Assembly: GCA_021204045.1 (NCBI GenBank)
Contig: JAJQAA010000054.1
Span: 1-39,688 of the forward strand
Source: Clostridiales bacterium
GTDB taxonomy: Bacteria > Bacillota > Clostridia > Lachnospirales > Lachnospiraceae
DNA length: 39,688 bases
Direction: 5' to 3'
In this document: piece after piece, positions 1 to 8,164 of the stretch
Layout: every line of letters starts with the position of its first letter
Position numbering within the stretch: position 1 is the first letter of the stretch
The notes under the pieces: model-generated
The model's input: only the letters and a program-made list of their open reading frames with translations
Database searches by the model: none
Told to the model about the DNA's origin: nothing
Translations under genes and position numbers: made by a program

Positions 1-92
1 AATTTAAAGTCAAAATCTCAGTCCGTCTTTTTCCCTACCCCGTGAATAGTAACCGGTAAATTACGATCGCAGTAAATCACCGCAGTAAAAAG

Positions 93-121
93 TTGACATT
101 TACATATGGCGGTGCTAAAAT
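93..121 (+). promoter_or_regulatory. Sigma-A promoter for the peptide importer operon
   Basis: TTGACA at 93-98, a 17-base spacer and TAAAAT at 116-121 form a near-consensus housekeeping promoter. It lies about 95 bases upstream of the first permease gene, so the transcript has an untranslated leader that contains a possible terminator hairpin. Confidence 0.8.
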
Positions 122-140
122 GAACAATCAGGAAAGCAAG

Positions 141-173
141 GACGCAGAGAAGGGGTTCGCTGTGTCTTTTTTT
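141..173 (+). terminator. Possible leader attenuator/terminator hairpin
   Basis: GACGCAG (141-147) pairs with CTGTGTC (160-166) with one G-U pair, closing a 12-base loop, and is followed directly by seven T residues. It sits between the promoter at 93-121 and the first importer gene at 217, where it could end transcription early. The stem is only 7 bp, so it may be a weak terminator, an attenuator or a chance fold. I see no known riboswitch consensus around it. Confidence 0.4.
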
Positions 174-216
174 CTGTAGCATACAGAAAAAGCTCTTCAA
201 TTTAATGGGGGTGCCT

Positions 217-1158
217 ATGAAAAAATACATCGCGAAACGAATCTTACTGATGTTTCTGCTTCTTCTGGGGATGAGTTTTATTGTCTTTGCCAGCCTTTAC
301 ATAGCGCCCGGAGATCCGGCGATCATGGTTGCGGGTATGAGCGCCACCGAGGAGGATATCGCGAGGGTCCGTGTCAGCCTGGACCTGGACAAGCCATTTC
401 TGGTGCAGTATCTGATCTATCTGAGAAAGCTTCTGACACTCAATCTTGGTACATCTTACACGACACGACAGCCGATTCTGGATGAGATCATGGTAAGACT
501 TCCCAATACATTAAACCTGGCCTGCGCCAGCATGATTCTGTCGGTGGTTGTGGGAGTCCCGATGGGGATTATCACAGCGCTGAAAAAGGATACGCTGACG
601 GATAATGTTATTACGACCATATCGCTGGTTGGCATCTCCATTCCCAACTTTTTGCTGGGCGTTATCCTGATGTATATTTTTTCCGTGGTTTTAAAATGGC
701 TTCCGTCCGGTGGCATGACACATTATTTCTGGACGGCGACCGGCATCCGGCAGGCTATTCTGCCTTCTATCGCGCTGGCGAGTTCCACCGTGGCGAGTTT
801 TATCCGGATCGGGCGTTCCGCCATGCTGGATGTGCTTCAGTCGGACTATATCCGCACGGCAAAGAGCAAGGGCTTAAAGCCAAAGGTGATTATCGTGGTA
901 CACGCGCTGCGCAATGCGCTGATTCCGCTGGTTACGCAGTTTGGTACGAGCTTCGGCGGCCTTCTGGGAGGCGCCATCATCACGGAGCAGGTGTTTGTAA
1001 TCAATGGAATCGGTACCTATCTGATCAGCGCGATCAACAACCGCAACTATCCGGTGGTGCAGAGCACCGTCATGGTGATTGCCGCGATGTTTATCACGAT
1101 CAACCTGCTGGTGGATATTTTATACTGTGTCATTGACCCGCGGATCAAGTACGAGTAG
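217..1158 (+). CDS. oppB: Peptide ABC transporter permease, OppB/DppB type
   Basis: Inner-membrane permease subunit of a dipeptide/oligopeptide-type importer, 313 residues, the usual family length. It opens with the family-typical MKKYIAKRILLM and a first membrane helix, has a periplasmic-side loop containing PGDPA, and a BPD_transp_1 core with the cytoplasmic ATPase-contact loop near DYIRTAKSKGL. The ATG at 217 is chosen over the in-frame ATG at 205 because the G-rich ribosome binding site (GGGGGTG, 207-213) lies between them. It heads an operon with a second permease, a binding protein and two ATPases, so it should form the channel with the OppC partner just downstream. Substrate cannot be read from the permease; the downstream gamma-glutamyltransferase suggests gamma-glutamyl peptides (inference). 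Confidence 0.93.
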   Translation: MKKYIAKRILLMFLLLLGMSFIVFASLYIAPGDPAIMVAGMSATEEDIARVRVSLDLDKPFLVQYLIYLRKLLTLNLGTSYTTRQPILDEIMVRLPNTLNLACASMILSVVVGVPMGIITALKKDTLTDNVITTISLVGISIPNFLLGVILMYIFSVVLKWLPSGGMTHYFWTATGIRQAILPSIALASSTVASFIRIGRSAMLDVLQSDYIRTAKSKGLKPKVIIVVHALRNALIPLVTQFGTSFGGLLGGAIITEQVFVINGIGTYLISAINNRNYPVVQSTVMVIAAMFITINLLVDILYCVIDPRIKYE

Positions 1159-1174
1159 AAAGGAGACGGTGGTT

Positions 1175-2095
1175 ATGGAAGAAATGAAACGCACGCATCC
1201 CGTGAAAACCGCGATGGAAAAGCTTTTTCAGAACAAACTGGCCACGCTTTGCTTTTTCTTTCTGATTGCGGAGATTATTCTCGTACTTCTGGCTCCGGTG
1301 ATTGCGCCTTACAGTTATGAGGAGCAGGACGCGACAATTAAGCTGCGCCCGGGCATCTGGGCCGTCGTTACGGCGGAGACGGACGAGAGCAGCCCGGATT
1401 ATGATCCTCAGGAGCTTTATGTACCCGGACATATTCTGGGAACGGATAATTTCGGCCGGGATGTGTTTTCCCGCCTGCTTTACGGCGGCAGGATTTCCCT
1501 GATGGTTGGTTTTGTGTCCACCTTTATGGGGCTTGCGGTAGGGGTGATCTGCGGAATGCTGGCCGGATATTATAAGCGGCTGGACAATCCCATCATGAGG
1601 GTTATGGATTTGCTGTTCACGTTTCCGGGTATTTTGCTGGCGATGCTGGTGATCGCGATGCTCGGCGTGAATACGTTCAATACCATGCTGGCGATCAGTA
1701 TCTGGTCGATTCCGTCATTTGCGCGGATGGTGCGGGGTAAGGTGCTTCAGATCAAGGAGGAGGATTATATTATGGCGACCCGCTCTCTGGGAGCGAAGGA
1801 TTCACGTATCCTGCTGGTACATGTGCTGAGAAACTGCATGCCGATCATTATCGTGATCGCCACGATGCGTATGGCGACATCCATTATCTCGATTTCCACG
1901 CTCAGTTATCTCGGAATGGGCGTGACGCCACCGATGCCGGAATGGGGCGGCATGATCGCCGCGGCCAAGGAATATCTCTGGAAAAGACCCAGCCTGGTGT
2001 TTGTCTCCGGCTGTGCCGTTATGCTGACGGTGATTTCCTTTAATATCCTGGGAGATAAGCTGCGCGATATTCTGGATCCCAGCCTGAGGGATTGA
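1175..2095 (+). CDS. oppC: Peptide ABC transporter permease, OppC/DppC type
   Basis: Second membrane subunit of the importer, 306 residues. It shows the OppC_N helix near residues 15-40, the conserved LGTDNFGRDVFSRLLYG segment that precedes the BPD_transp_1 core in OppC/DppC proteins, and the ATPase-contact loop around DYIMATRSLGA. The start is the ATG at 1175, preceded by AAAGGAG at good spacing; the frame stays open further upstream but overlaps oppB. A 16-base gap to oppB implies co-translation. It carries a longer than usual loop (about residues 48-85, rich in Glu and Asp) before the conserved LGTD motif, which is external in this family. Confidence 0.93.
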   Translation: MEEMKRTHPVKTAMEKLFQNKLATLCFFFLIAEIILVLLAPVIAPYSYEEQDATIKLRPGIWAVVTAETDESSPDYDPQELYVPGHILGTDNFGRDVFSRLLYGGRISLMVGFVSTFMGLAVGVICGMLAGYYKRLDNPIMRVMDLLFTFPGILLAMLVIAMLGVNTFNTMLAISIWSIPSFARMVRGKVLQIKEEDYIMATRSLGAKDSRILLVHVLRNCMPIIIVIATMRMATSIISISTLSYLGMGVTPPMPEWGGMIAAAKEYLWKRPSLVFVSGCAVMLTVISFNILGDKLRDILDPSLRD

Positions 2096-2166
2096 TTCTC
2101 ATTGCATCCTGTCGGTTCTCTGAATCGATTTGGTATATTTTTCAAAAATGAAGGAGGAGTAAGTTT

Positions 2167-3810
2167 ATGAAAATGCAGAAAAAGCTTGTAAGCGTTCTCG
2201 CTGTTTCGATGCTCTGCGCCGGTCTTCTGTCCGGATGCGGAGACGGAACCACGACGCCGACGACTACCGCCGCAGCGATCGCGGAGACCGCCGGAAGCGG
2301 AAGCGAAGGCGCGGAGAGTGCAGAAGCTGCGGAGAGCACCCATGAGGAGAAAATGTTCCATATCGCGCTGACTGCCGGTTTCACCGGTTTTGATCCGCTC
2401 AGGACCAATGACAGCGCGTCCACCTATGTGAATGCTCAGATGTATGAGACGCTTTACCGGATCGATCCGGTCACCGGCGAGTATAACTGCCTGCTGGCTG
2501 CCGAATATCCGGAATTTTCCGAGGACGGCATGACTGCGACGATCAAGCTTCGCGAGGGAGTTACCTTCCACGATGGCACGCCGTTTAATGCGGAAGCGGT
2601 AAAGTATACGATCGAGCTGATCAAGGATCCGAATTTCGGCTCCGCCCGCGCATCGATCGCCAATTCCATCGATGAAGTGGAGTGCCCGGATGATTACACG
2701 GTTGTGATGCACCTGGCCTATGAGGATGGTGTGCTTCTGGCGAAGCTGGCTCACACCAATTCGGCAATCGTTTCCCCGACCGCTCAGCAGAGTCAGGATC
2801 TGATGGTGGATCCGTGCGGAACCGGTCCCTATCGTTTTGTAAGCTCGGTGTCCGGCTCTGAGGTGGTTCTGACCCGCAACGACGATTACTGGGGCGACAA
2901 GCCGGCTATCAAGGATGTGACGATGACCTACATTTCCGAGGAATCCACCGCGGTAGCCCGTATGGAAACGGGAGAGGCAGACTTTATGCCGAACCTGAGC
3001 GTGGAGCAGCTGGATCGCGTGAATGCGATGGAAAGTGTGACTGCGGAGACCTCCGAGGCTGCACAGATTTATTATATGGCGCTTCGTGGAGATTCTTATG
3101 TGAATCCCGTGATGGCGGAGAAGGACTTCAGAATCGCGCTTGCCAAGGCCATTGACAAGGAAGGTTATGTGGCAAATATCCTGGAAGGTTATGCGGATCC
3201 GGCTAAGAGTATAATCGGGCCGAAGATCACCGGATACGACGAGGAAGCCACTACCCATAACATTGATTATGATCCGGAAGGCGCAAAGGCAATCCTGGAT
3301 GCCAATCCGGGCTGGGCGGATGAAGAGATCCTTTTCCTGGTGCCCTCTACCCCTGCCTACACGAAGATGGGCGAATATTTCCAGGCGAACTTAAAGGCCG
3401 CCGGTTTCAACAACATCAAGATCGAGACGATCGACTGGACTGCATGGCTGACGGAGAGCAAGGTGGACAATCGCTTTGATATTACGCTTGCCGCATGGTC
3501 GAATGTGACCCGTGACGGTTCCGAGCTGATGGAGCCGAACTTCCATTCCGTCAACGGCGCGCAGCGTCTGCGTATTCCTGCGGAGGACGCTGAGGTGATC
3601 GACGCCTATATCGAGGCGAGCAAGACGACTTCGGATATGTCCGTGAGAACGGAAAATCTGCTGCTCACCAACGCGATGCTTCAGGATAACGCGTATGTGC
3701 AGCCGATTTACCACAATACAAACATGTACTGCTACAATAAGGCGTATACCGGAATTACCCGTGATGCGGGCGGCACATTCTATGTAATGGATTTCGACTA
3801 CGCGGAATAA
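2167..3810 (+). CDS. oppA: Peptide-binding lipoprotein, SBP_bac_5 family
   Basis: Extracellular solute-binding subunit of the importer, 547 residues. The N-terminus is a lipoprotein signal with lipobox LSGC (Cys24), followed by a Thr/Ala/Glu-rich linker to about residue 60, then the SBP_bac_5 fold: a family-typical start (FDPLRTNDSAS), the LREGVTFHDGTPFNAEAV motif and a GTGPYRF motif. After maturation it should be lipid-anchored and deliver ligand to the OppB/OppC channel. AAGGAGGAG at 2151-2159 fixes the ATG at 2167. This family binds di/oligopeptides, glutathione, nickel complexes or opines. The gamma-glutamyltransferase at the end of the operon favours gamma-glutamyl compounds, which is inference. 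Confidence 0.93.
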   Translation: MKMQKKLVSVLAVSMLCAGLLSGCGDGTTTPTTTAAAIAETAGSGSEGAESAEAAESTHEEKMFHIALTAGFTGFDPLRTNDSASTYVNAQMYETLYRIDPVTGEYNCLLAAEYPEFSEDGMTATIKLREGVTFHDGTPFNAEAVKYTIELIKDPNFGSARASIANSIDEVECPDDYTVVMHLAYEDGVLLAKLAHTNSAIVSPTAQQSQDLMVDPCGTGPYRFVSSVSGSEVVLTRNDDYWGDKPAIKDVTMTYISEESTAVARMETGEADFMPNLSVEQLDRVNAMESVTAETSEAAQIYYMALRGDSYVNPVMAEKDFRIALAKAIDKEGYVANILEGYADPAKSIIGPKITGYDEEATTHNIDYDPEGAKAILDANPGWADEEILFLVPSTPAYTKMGEYFQANLKAAGFNNIKIETIDWTAWLTESKVDNRFDITLAAWSNVTRDGSELMEPNFHSVNGAQRLRIPAEDAEVIDAYIEASKTTSDMSVRTENLLLTNAMLQDNAYVQPIYHNTNMYCYNKAYTGITRDAGGTFYVMDFDYAE

Positions 3811-3852
3811 AAACAAGACGATTACCGACAGATTTTCGGGAGGGAAATTCCT

Positions 3853-4830
3853 ATGGGAAAGAACGTGCTTGAAGTAAAGGATCTGGTCACGACATTCCGG
3901 ATCAACAAAAAGGAGTACGAAGTGTTGCGCGGCATTTCCTTCCATATCGAGGAAAACGAGACCTTGTGTATGGTTGGAGAATCCGGCTGCGGAAAAAGCG
4001 TTACGACTTTATCCATCATGGATTTGCTTCCCAATAATGGACGGGTTCGTTCGGGGAGCATCAAACTGAACGGACAGGAACTTACGACGTTGTCCTCTCA
4101 TGAGCGCAACACGCTGCGCGGCCGTCAGATGGGAATGATTTTTCAGGAACCGATGACGGCCCTGAACCCGCTGTTGACGATCGGCCGCCAGATGACGGAA
4201 GGACTGGTGACGCATCAGGGTCTCAGCAAAAAGGAGGCCTATGAGGTCGCCGTATCCTGGCTGGAACGGGTAGGCATTGCCAACCCGGAAGCCAGGATGC
4301 GCCAGTTCCCGTTCCAGCTTTCCGGAGGCCTGCGCCAGCGTATCATGATTGCTATGGTGATGGCGGTGCAGCCGGCTCTTCTGATCGCGGATGAGCCGAC
4401 GACCGCCCTCGATGTGACGATTCAGAAGCAGGTGCTGGTTTTGCTGAATCGTCTGAAGAAAGATGTGAAGACCGGGATCCTGTTCATCACGCATGATTTG
4501 GGCGTGGTAGCGGAGATCGCGGATCGGGTGATTATTCTCTATGCCGGGCACAAGGTGGAGGAAGGCAGCATCGGCGAAATCTTTTCCCATCCGCTCCATC
4601 CCTATACGGTCGGGCTGATGGGCGCGGTGCCGAATGTCGATGAGGATGAGTTTGAGATCCGGGCGATTCCGGGGACCTTCCCGAACATCACGGAGGAGAT
4701 CGGAGGTTGCCGTTTCCATCCGCGTTGTCCTTACGCCACCGAGCGCTGCCGGCGTGAGATTCCGGCGGAGCGGGAATACGGAGAGCGGCATTATGTCAGC
4801 TGCCATAAGGTAGAGGAGGAGCAGAGATGA
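3853..4830 (+). CDS. oppD: Peptide ABC transporter ATPase, OppD type
   Basis: Cytoplasmic ATPase powering the importer, 325 residues, normal for OppD/DppD. It has Walker A GESGCGKS (42-49), Q-loop FQEP, ABC signature LSGGLRQR (156-163), Walker B LLIADEP (176-182) and the H-loop ITHDLG. The C-terminal oligo_HPY extension contains the cysteine motif GGCRFHPRCPYATERC with a further Cys in VSCH, which binds an FeS cluster in characterised homologues. The signature has Leu where Met or Gln is usual, probably neutral. Start ATG at 3853 follows a GGGAGGG site. The gene overlaps oppF by 4 bases (ATGA), which implies coupled translation of the two ATPases. Confidence 0.94.
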   Translation: MGKNVLEVKDLVTTFRINKKEYEVLRGISFHIEENETLCMVGESGCGKSVTTLSIMDLLPNNGRVRSGSIKLNGQELTTLSSHERNTLRGRQMGMIFQEPMTALNPLLTIGRQMTEGLVTHQGLSKKEAYEVAVSWLERVGIANPEARMRQFPFQLSGGLRQRIMIAMVMAVQPALLIADEPTTALDVTIQKQVLVLLNRLKKDVKTGILFITHDLGVVAEIADRVIILYAGHKVEEGSIGEIFSHPLHPYTVGLMGAVPNVDEDEFEIRAIPGTFPNITEEIGGCRFHPRCPYATERCRREIPAEREYGERHYVSCHKVEEEQR

Positions 4831-6296
4831 GTGATGAACGAAAGATCCTTCTGGACATTAAGGAGCTGAAAAAGTATTTCCCGGTTCGCAAAAATGTGAG
4901 CGTGAAGGCGCTGGAGGATGTCTCTTTTTCCATCTATGAGGGAGAAAAATTCGGCGTGGTGGGAGAGTCCGGCTGTGGGAAATCCACTTTAGGCCGCGTG
5001 ATACTTCAACTTTACCCTCAGACCAGCGGCGCAACTGTTTATTATGGGCGGACACTGAACCAGATGTGTCCGCGGTATCTCGCGAAAGAGATCGGAAAAC
5101 TGCCCGAATATCAAAAAAAGGCGTCCGAATTTTATCAGAAGGCGCTGGCAGTCGATAAGGAAGCGGCCGCTCTGGAAAATCAGCCGGGGCAGGACAAAAA
5201 ACGGGCGGAGCTGGAAGAAAAGTCTCTGGAGATGAAAAAGAATGCTTCCCGTCAGCTGCGGGAAGGCGCCCGCACGGTCGGATCCATGATTTTGTGCAGG
5301 GATCTGTCCGCGGTTCAATCGCTTTTTGAGCAGGCGAGAAAGGAATCCGCCGAGGCTGCCGCCATTTACAAAAAAGGCGCGCAGACGGAAGCGTTTTCGG
5401 AGCACGAAAGGAAAGCGGGAGAGTTACGGAATCAGGCGTGGACCCAGTACCGGGGGAAAGACATTCTTCCGATTGTGGAGCGCGCCGCAGATCCGACTTA
5501 TCTGGACGAGCTGGATCAATATTATGAGACCGGGATTAACCTGGGAAAACTGACCAGGAAAGAGATGCGCGAGATGCGCAAGGAAATGCAGATGATCTTT
5601 CAGGATCCGGCCGCGAGCCTGGATCCGCGTCAGTCCATCGGCAAATCCATCGAGGAAGTCTTCATCATCAATGCGGATTATCCGCCGGCGGTGCGCAAGG
5701 AAAAGGTGATGGAGCTTCTGGAAAAGGTAGGGCTGAAACGCGAGCATTATTATTCTTACCCGCACGCCCTTTCCGGAGGACAGAAGCAGCGTGTGGGGAT
5801 CGCCCGCGCGATTGCTCTGGACACCAAATTTATTGTCCTGGATGAGGCGGTTTCCGCACTGGATGTATCGGTGCAGGCGCAGATTCTGCTGCTGCTTAAT
5901 GAACTCAGCGCGGAAAAGCATCTGACATACTTTTTTATCACGCATGATCTGGGAGTCGTAAAGCATTTTTGCGACCGGATCATGGTGATGTACCTGGGAA
6001 ATGTCTGTGAGCTGACGGATTCCATAAAGCTGTTTCATAAACCGCTCCATCCTTATACGAAATCCCTGCTGGCCGCGGTGCCGCGTCTGAAAGTGGGGCA
6101 GGAGCATTCCACGGAGTCTGTGCTGGAAGGAGACGTTCCCAGCGCGATGAACCCGCCGAAAGGCTGTCCGTTCCACACGCGCTGCTCTCAATGTATGGAA
6201 ATCTGTAAGCAGGAAAAACCGGCGATTGCGGAAATTGAGCCGGGGCATTTCGTAGCCTGCCATTTGTATGATGATGCTAGGGTCAAAAGGTCATGA
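4827..6296 (+). CDS. oppF: Peptide ABC transporter ATPase, OppF type with large insertion
   Basis: Second ATPase of the importer, 489 residues against roughly 310-330 for ordinary OppF. Walker A GESGCGKS is at 46-53, but the Q-loop (MIFQDP) does not come until 256-261. Between them, about residues 80-237, lies an extra segment of about 150 residues rich in Lys, Glu, Ala and Gln, probably helical or coiled-coil. The rest is canonical: signature LSGGQKQR (315-322), Walker B FIVLDEA, H-loop ITHDLG and the oligo_HPY cysteine cluster (KGCPFHTRCSQCMEIC). The Walker B motif is followed by Ala rather than Pro, which occurs in OppF. The last codons and stop lie inside a long inverted repeat (6280-6334), so the natural C-terminus may have been altered. 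Confidence 0.92.
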   Translation: MSDERKILLDIKELKKYFPVRKNVSVKALEDVSFSIYEGEKFGVVGESGCGKSTLGRVILQLYPQTSGATVYYGRTLNQMCPRYLAKEIGKLPEYQKKASEFYQKALAVDKEAAALENQPGQDKKRAELEEKSLEMKKNASRQLREGARTVGSMILCRDLSAVQSLFEQARKESAEAAAIYKKGAQTEAFSEHERKAGELRNQAWTQYRGKDILPIVERAADPTYLDELDQYYETGINLGKLTRKEMREMRKEMQMIFQDPAASLDPRQSIGKSIEEVFIINADYPPAVRKEKVMELLEKVGLKREHYYSYPHALSGGQKQRVGIARAIALDTKFIVLDEAVSALDVSVQAQILLLLNELSAEKHLTYFFITHDLGVVKHFCDRIMVMYLGNVCELTDSIKLFHKPLHPYTKSLLAAVPRLKVGQEHSTESVLEGDVPSAMNPPKGCPFHTRCSQCMEICKQEKPAIAEIEPGHFVACHLYDDARVKRS

Positions 6297-6334
6297 ATCG
6301 AATGCTTGCATTCGAATTCATGACTTTGGGACCC
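6280..6334. repeat. Long imperfect palindrome overlapping the oppF stop
   Basis: Left arm 6280-6304 and right arm 6309-6334 surround a CTTG loop. About 22 base pairs form, with one bulged A and two adjacent mismatches; the core is GTCATGAA/TTCATGAC plus CGAATG/CATTCG, closed by GGGTC/GACCC. No T-run follows on either strand, so it is not a standard intrinsic terminator. The arrangement fits a REP/MITE-like intergenic element or an mRNA-stabilising hairpin between oppF and the gamma-glutamyltransferase gene. I see no second copy in this window. Confidence 0.75.
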
Positions 6335-6362
6335 GCAAAAACATGAGAAAGGAAGACCTCCA

Positions 6363-7991
6363 ATGAAATTCTCCTTTGATCCGGTTTATCAGCGCTATTC
6401 CTCTTTGCGCTATCCGATTTATGCCAGAAACGGAATGGTAAACTGCTCCAGCCCCCAGGCGGCGTCCGCAGGACTGGAAATTCTGCAGAAGGGCGGAAAC
6501 GCGATGGATGCGGCCGTGGCCGCCGCTTCTGCGCTGACGGTGGTGGAGCCTACGGCCAATGGCATCGGTTCCGATGCCTTTGCCCTGGTATGGTCGGAAA
6601 AAGATAAAACGCTTTATGGACTGAATTCCAGCGGTCCGGCGCCGATGGCAGCTTCCGCGGAGCAGATTCTGGAAGACGGAAACGATGAGAACGGGCAGAT
6701 GCCGACATATGGATGGACGCCCGTGACGGTTCCGGGAGCGCCGAAAGCATGGGCGGAGCTGTCAAAACGGTTTGGACGTCTTTCCCTGGAGGAGACGTTG
6801 ATTCCGGCTGTGCGCAATGCCCGGGAGGGTTATCCCTGTGCTCCGAATCTGGCGCTGATGTGGAAGCGGGCTTACGAGAAATATAAGACGGTTTGTACGG
6901 GACCGGTATTTGAGGAATGGTACCGGACATTCGTACCGGAAGACCGGCCCTATGAGGCGGGGGAAATCATTCGTCTTCCCAATCACGCGGATACGCTGGA
7001 AGCGATTGGCGCTACCGGAAGCGATGTCTTTTATAAAGGGGAGATCGCCAGGAAAATAGATGACGCAAGCCGAAAGGCCGGCGGATACCTTCGTTATGAG
7101 GATCTGGCGGCTTATGAGGCACGCTGGGTGGAGCCGATTCAGGTGGACTACCGCGACTATCAGGTCTGTGAGATTCCGCCGAACGGACAGGGAATCGTGG
7201 CGTTGATGGCGCTCAATATCCTGAAAGAATTTTCCTTCACGGAAAAGGACTGCGTTTCCACTTACCATAAGCAGCTGGAAGCGATCAAGATGGCATTCGC
7301 CGATGCGTTCCATTATGTTACGGATCCGGATGAAATGGAGCTGGATTATCACCGGCTTCTGCTGCCGGAATACGGAGCGCAGTGCGCCCGGGAAATCACC
7401 GACAGGGCGCAGGTATATACGCATATGGTTCCGCCGAAAAGCGGTACGGTTTATCTGTGCTGTGCGGACGGCGCAGGAAATATGGTATCGTATATTCAGT
7501 CCAACTATATGGGATTTGGTTCCGGCATTGTGATTCCCGGTACGGGCATATCAATGCAGAACAGAGGTCATGATTTCTCATTGAATCCGGAGCATGTGAA
7601 TGTCATTCGTCCGGGCAAGAGAAGCTACCACACGATTATTCCCGGCTTTCTGATGAAGGACGGCACCCCGGTCGGACCCTTCGGTGTGATGGGCGGATAT
7701 ATGCAGCCGCAGGGACATTTACAGGTGGTAATGAACTTTGTGGATTTCCATCTCGACCCGCAGCAGGCGCTGGATGCGCCGCGCTGGCAGTGGATGAGAG
7801 ACAATTCGGTGACGGTGGAAAGCCGTTTTGATATGGAGATTGCCCGCCAGCTGGCGCAAAAAGGCCATAATATTCGTCCGGATCTCTCTTTGAGCAGTTT
7901 TGGCCGGGGGCAGATGATTGTCCGGCTGGACAACGGCGTGCTGGTCGGCGGTACGGAGTCCCGGACAGACAGCAATATTGCGTGTTGGTAA
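6363..7991 (+). CDS. ggt: Gamma-glutamyltransferase family protein (cytosolic, YwrD-like)
   Basis: N-terminal-nucleophile hydrolase of the gamma-glutamyltranspeptidase family, 542 residues. It would cleave or transfer the gamma-glutamyl group of glutathione or gamma-glutamyl peptides after autocleavage into two chains. Visible motifs: the early GGNAMDAAVAAASALTVVEP block (44-63), PPNGQG (272-277), and the expected nucleophile Thr362 in SGTVYLCCADGAGN. The residue after Thr362 is Val where many members have Thr, but Thr362 itself is kept. GFGSGI and a Gly-Gly pair (GVMGGYMQPQGH) near the C-terminus complete the fold. No signal peptide is present, unlike secreted Ggt, so it should act in the cytoplasm on imported peptides. 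AAAGGAAG precedes the ATG at 6363. It follows the peptide importer genes, from which it is separated by a palindrome. Confidence 0.9.
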   Translation: MKFSFDPVYQRYSSLRYPIYARNGMVNCSSPQAASAGLEILQKGGNAMDAAVAAASALTVVEPTANGIGSDAFALVWSEKDKTLYGLNSSGPAPMAASAEQILEDGNDENGQMPTYGWTPVTVPGAPKAWAELSKRFGRLSLEETLIPAVRNAREGYPCAPNLALMWKRAYEKYKTVCTGPVFEEWYRTFVPEDRPYEAGEIIRLPNHADTLEAIGATGSDVFYKGEIARKIDDASRKAGGYLRYEDLAAYEARWVEPIQVDYRDYQVCEIPPNGQGIVALMALNILKEFSFTEKDCVSTYHKQLEAIKMAFADAFHYVTDPDEMELDYHRLLLPEYGAQCAREITDRAQVYTHMVPPKSGTVYLCCADGAGNMVSYIQSNYMGFGSGIVIPGTGISMQNRGHDFSLNPEHVNVIRPGKRSYHTIIPGFLMKDGTPVGPFGVMGGYMQPQGHLQVVMNFVDFHLDPQQALDAPRWQWMRDNSVTVESRFDMEIARQLAQKGHNIRPDLSLSSFGRGQMIVRLDNGVLVGGTESRTDSNIACW

Positions 7992-8086
7992 GCTGGGGCC
8001 TTGGAAGCGCTGGTGTCGGGAGACTCCGGTGATATTCATGCAAAGTTCAGCTGTAAAATTCAGGTAAAACCTGCGTAAAAAATCAG

Positions 8087-8116
8087 TTGACAAAACTGCG
8101 CCATTCGGCCTATAAT
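8087..8116 (+). promoter_or_regulatory. Sigma-A promoter of the T-box leader
   Basis: TTGACA at 8087-8092, an 18-base spacer and a perfect TATAAT at 8111-8116. Transcription would start near 8123-8125, giving an untranslated leader of about 490 bases that contains the T-box elements. Confidence 0.85.
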
Positions 8117-8119
8117 GAA

Positions 8120-8163
8120 ACACAGTTATAAGAAATGCAGTTTTAAAACACAGTTATAAGAAA
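8120..8163 (+). repeat. 16-bp direct repeat at the transcription start
   Basis: ACACAGTTATAAGAAA occurs at 8120-8135 and again, exactly, at 8148-8163, just downstream of the -10 box. It could be a tandem operator or a small duplication; no inverted symmetry is evident. Confidence 0.7.
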
Positions 8164-8164
8164 A

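Noticed and set aside
1906-3258. Long minus-strand open frame (450 codons) opposite the binding-protein gene
   Set aside because: Shadow of the strongly coding plus-strand genes; composition is His/Arg/Ile-rich with no recognisable domain and no ribosome binding site.
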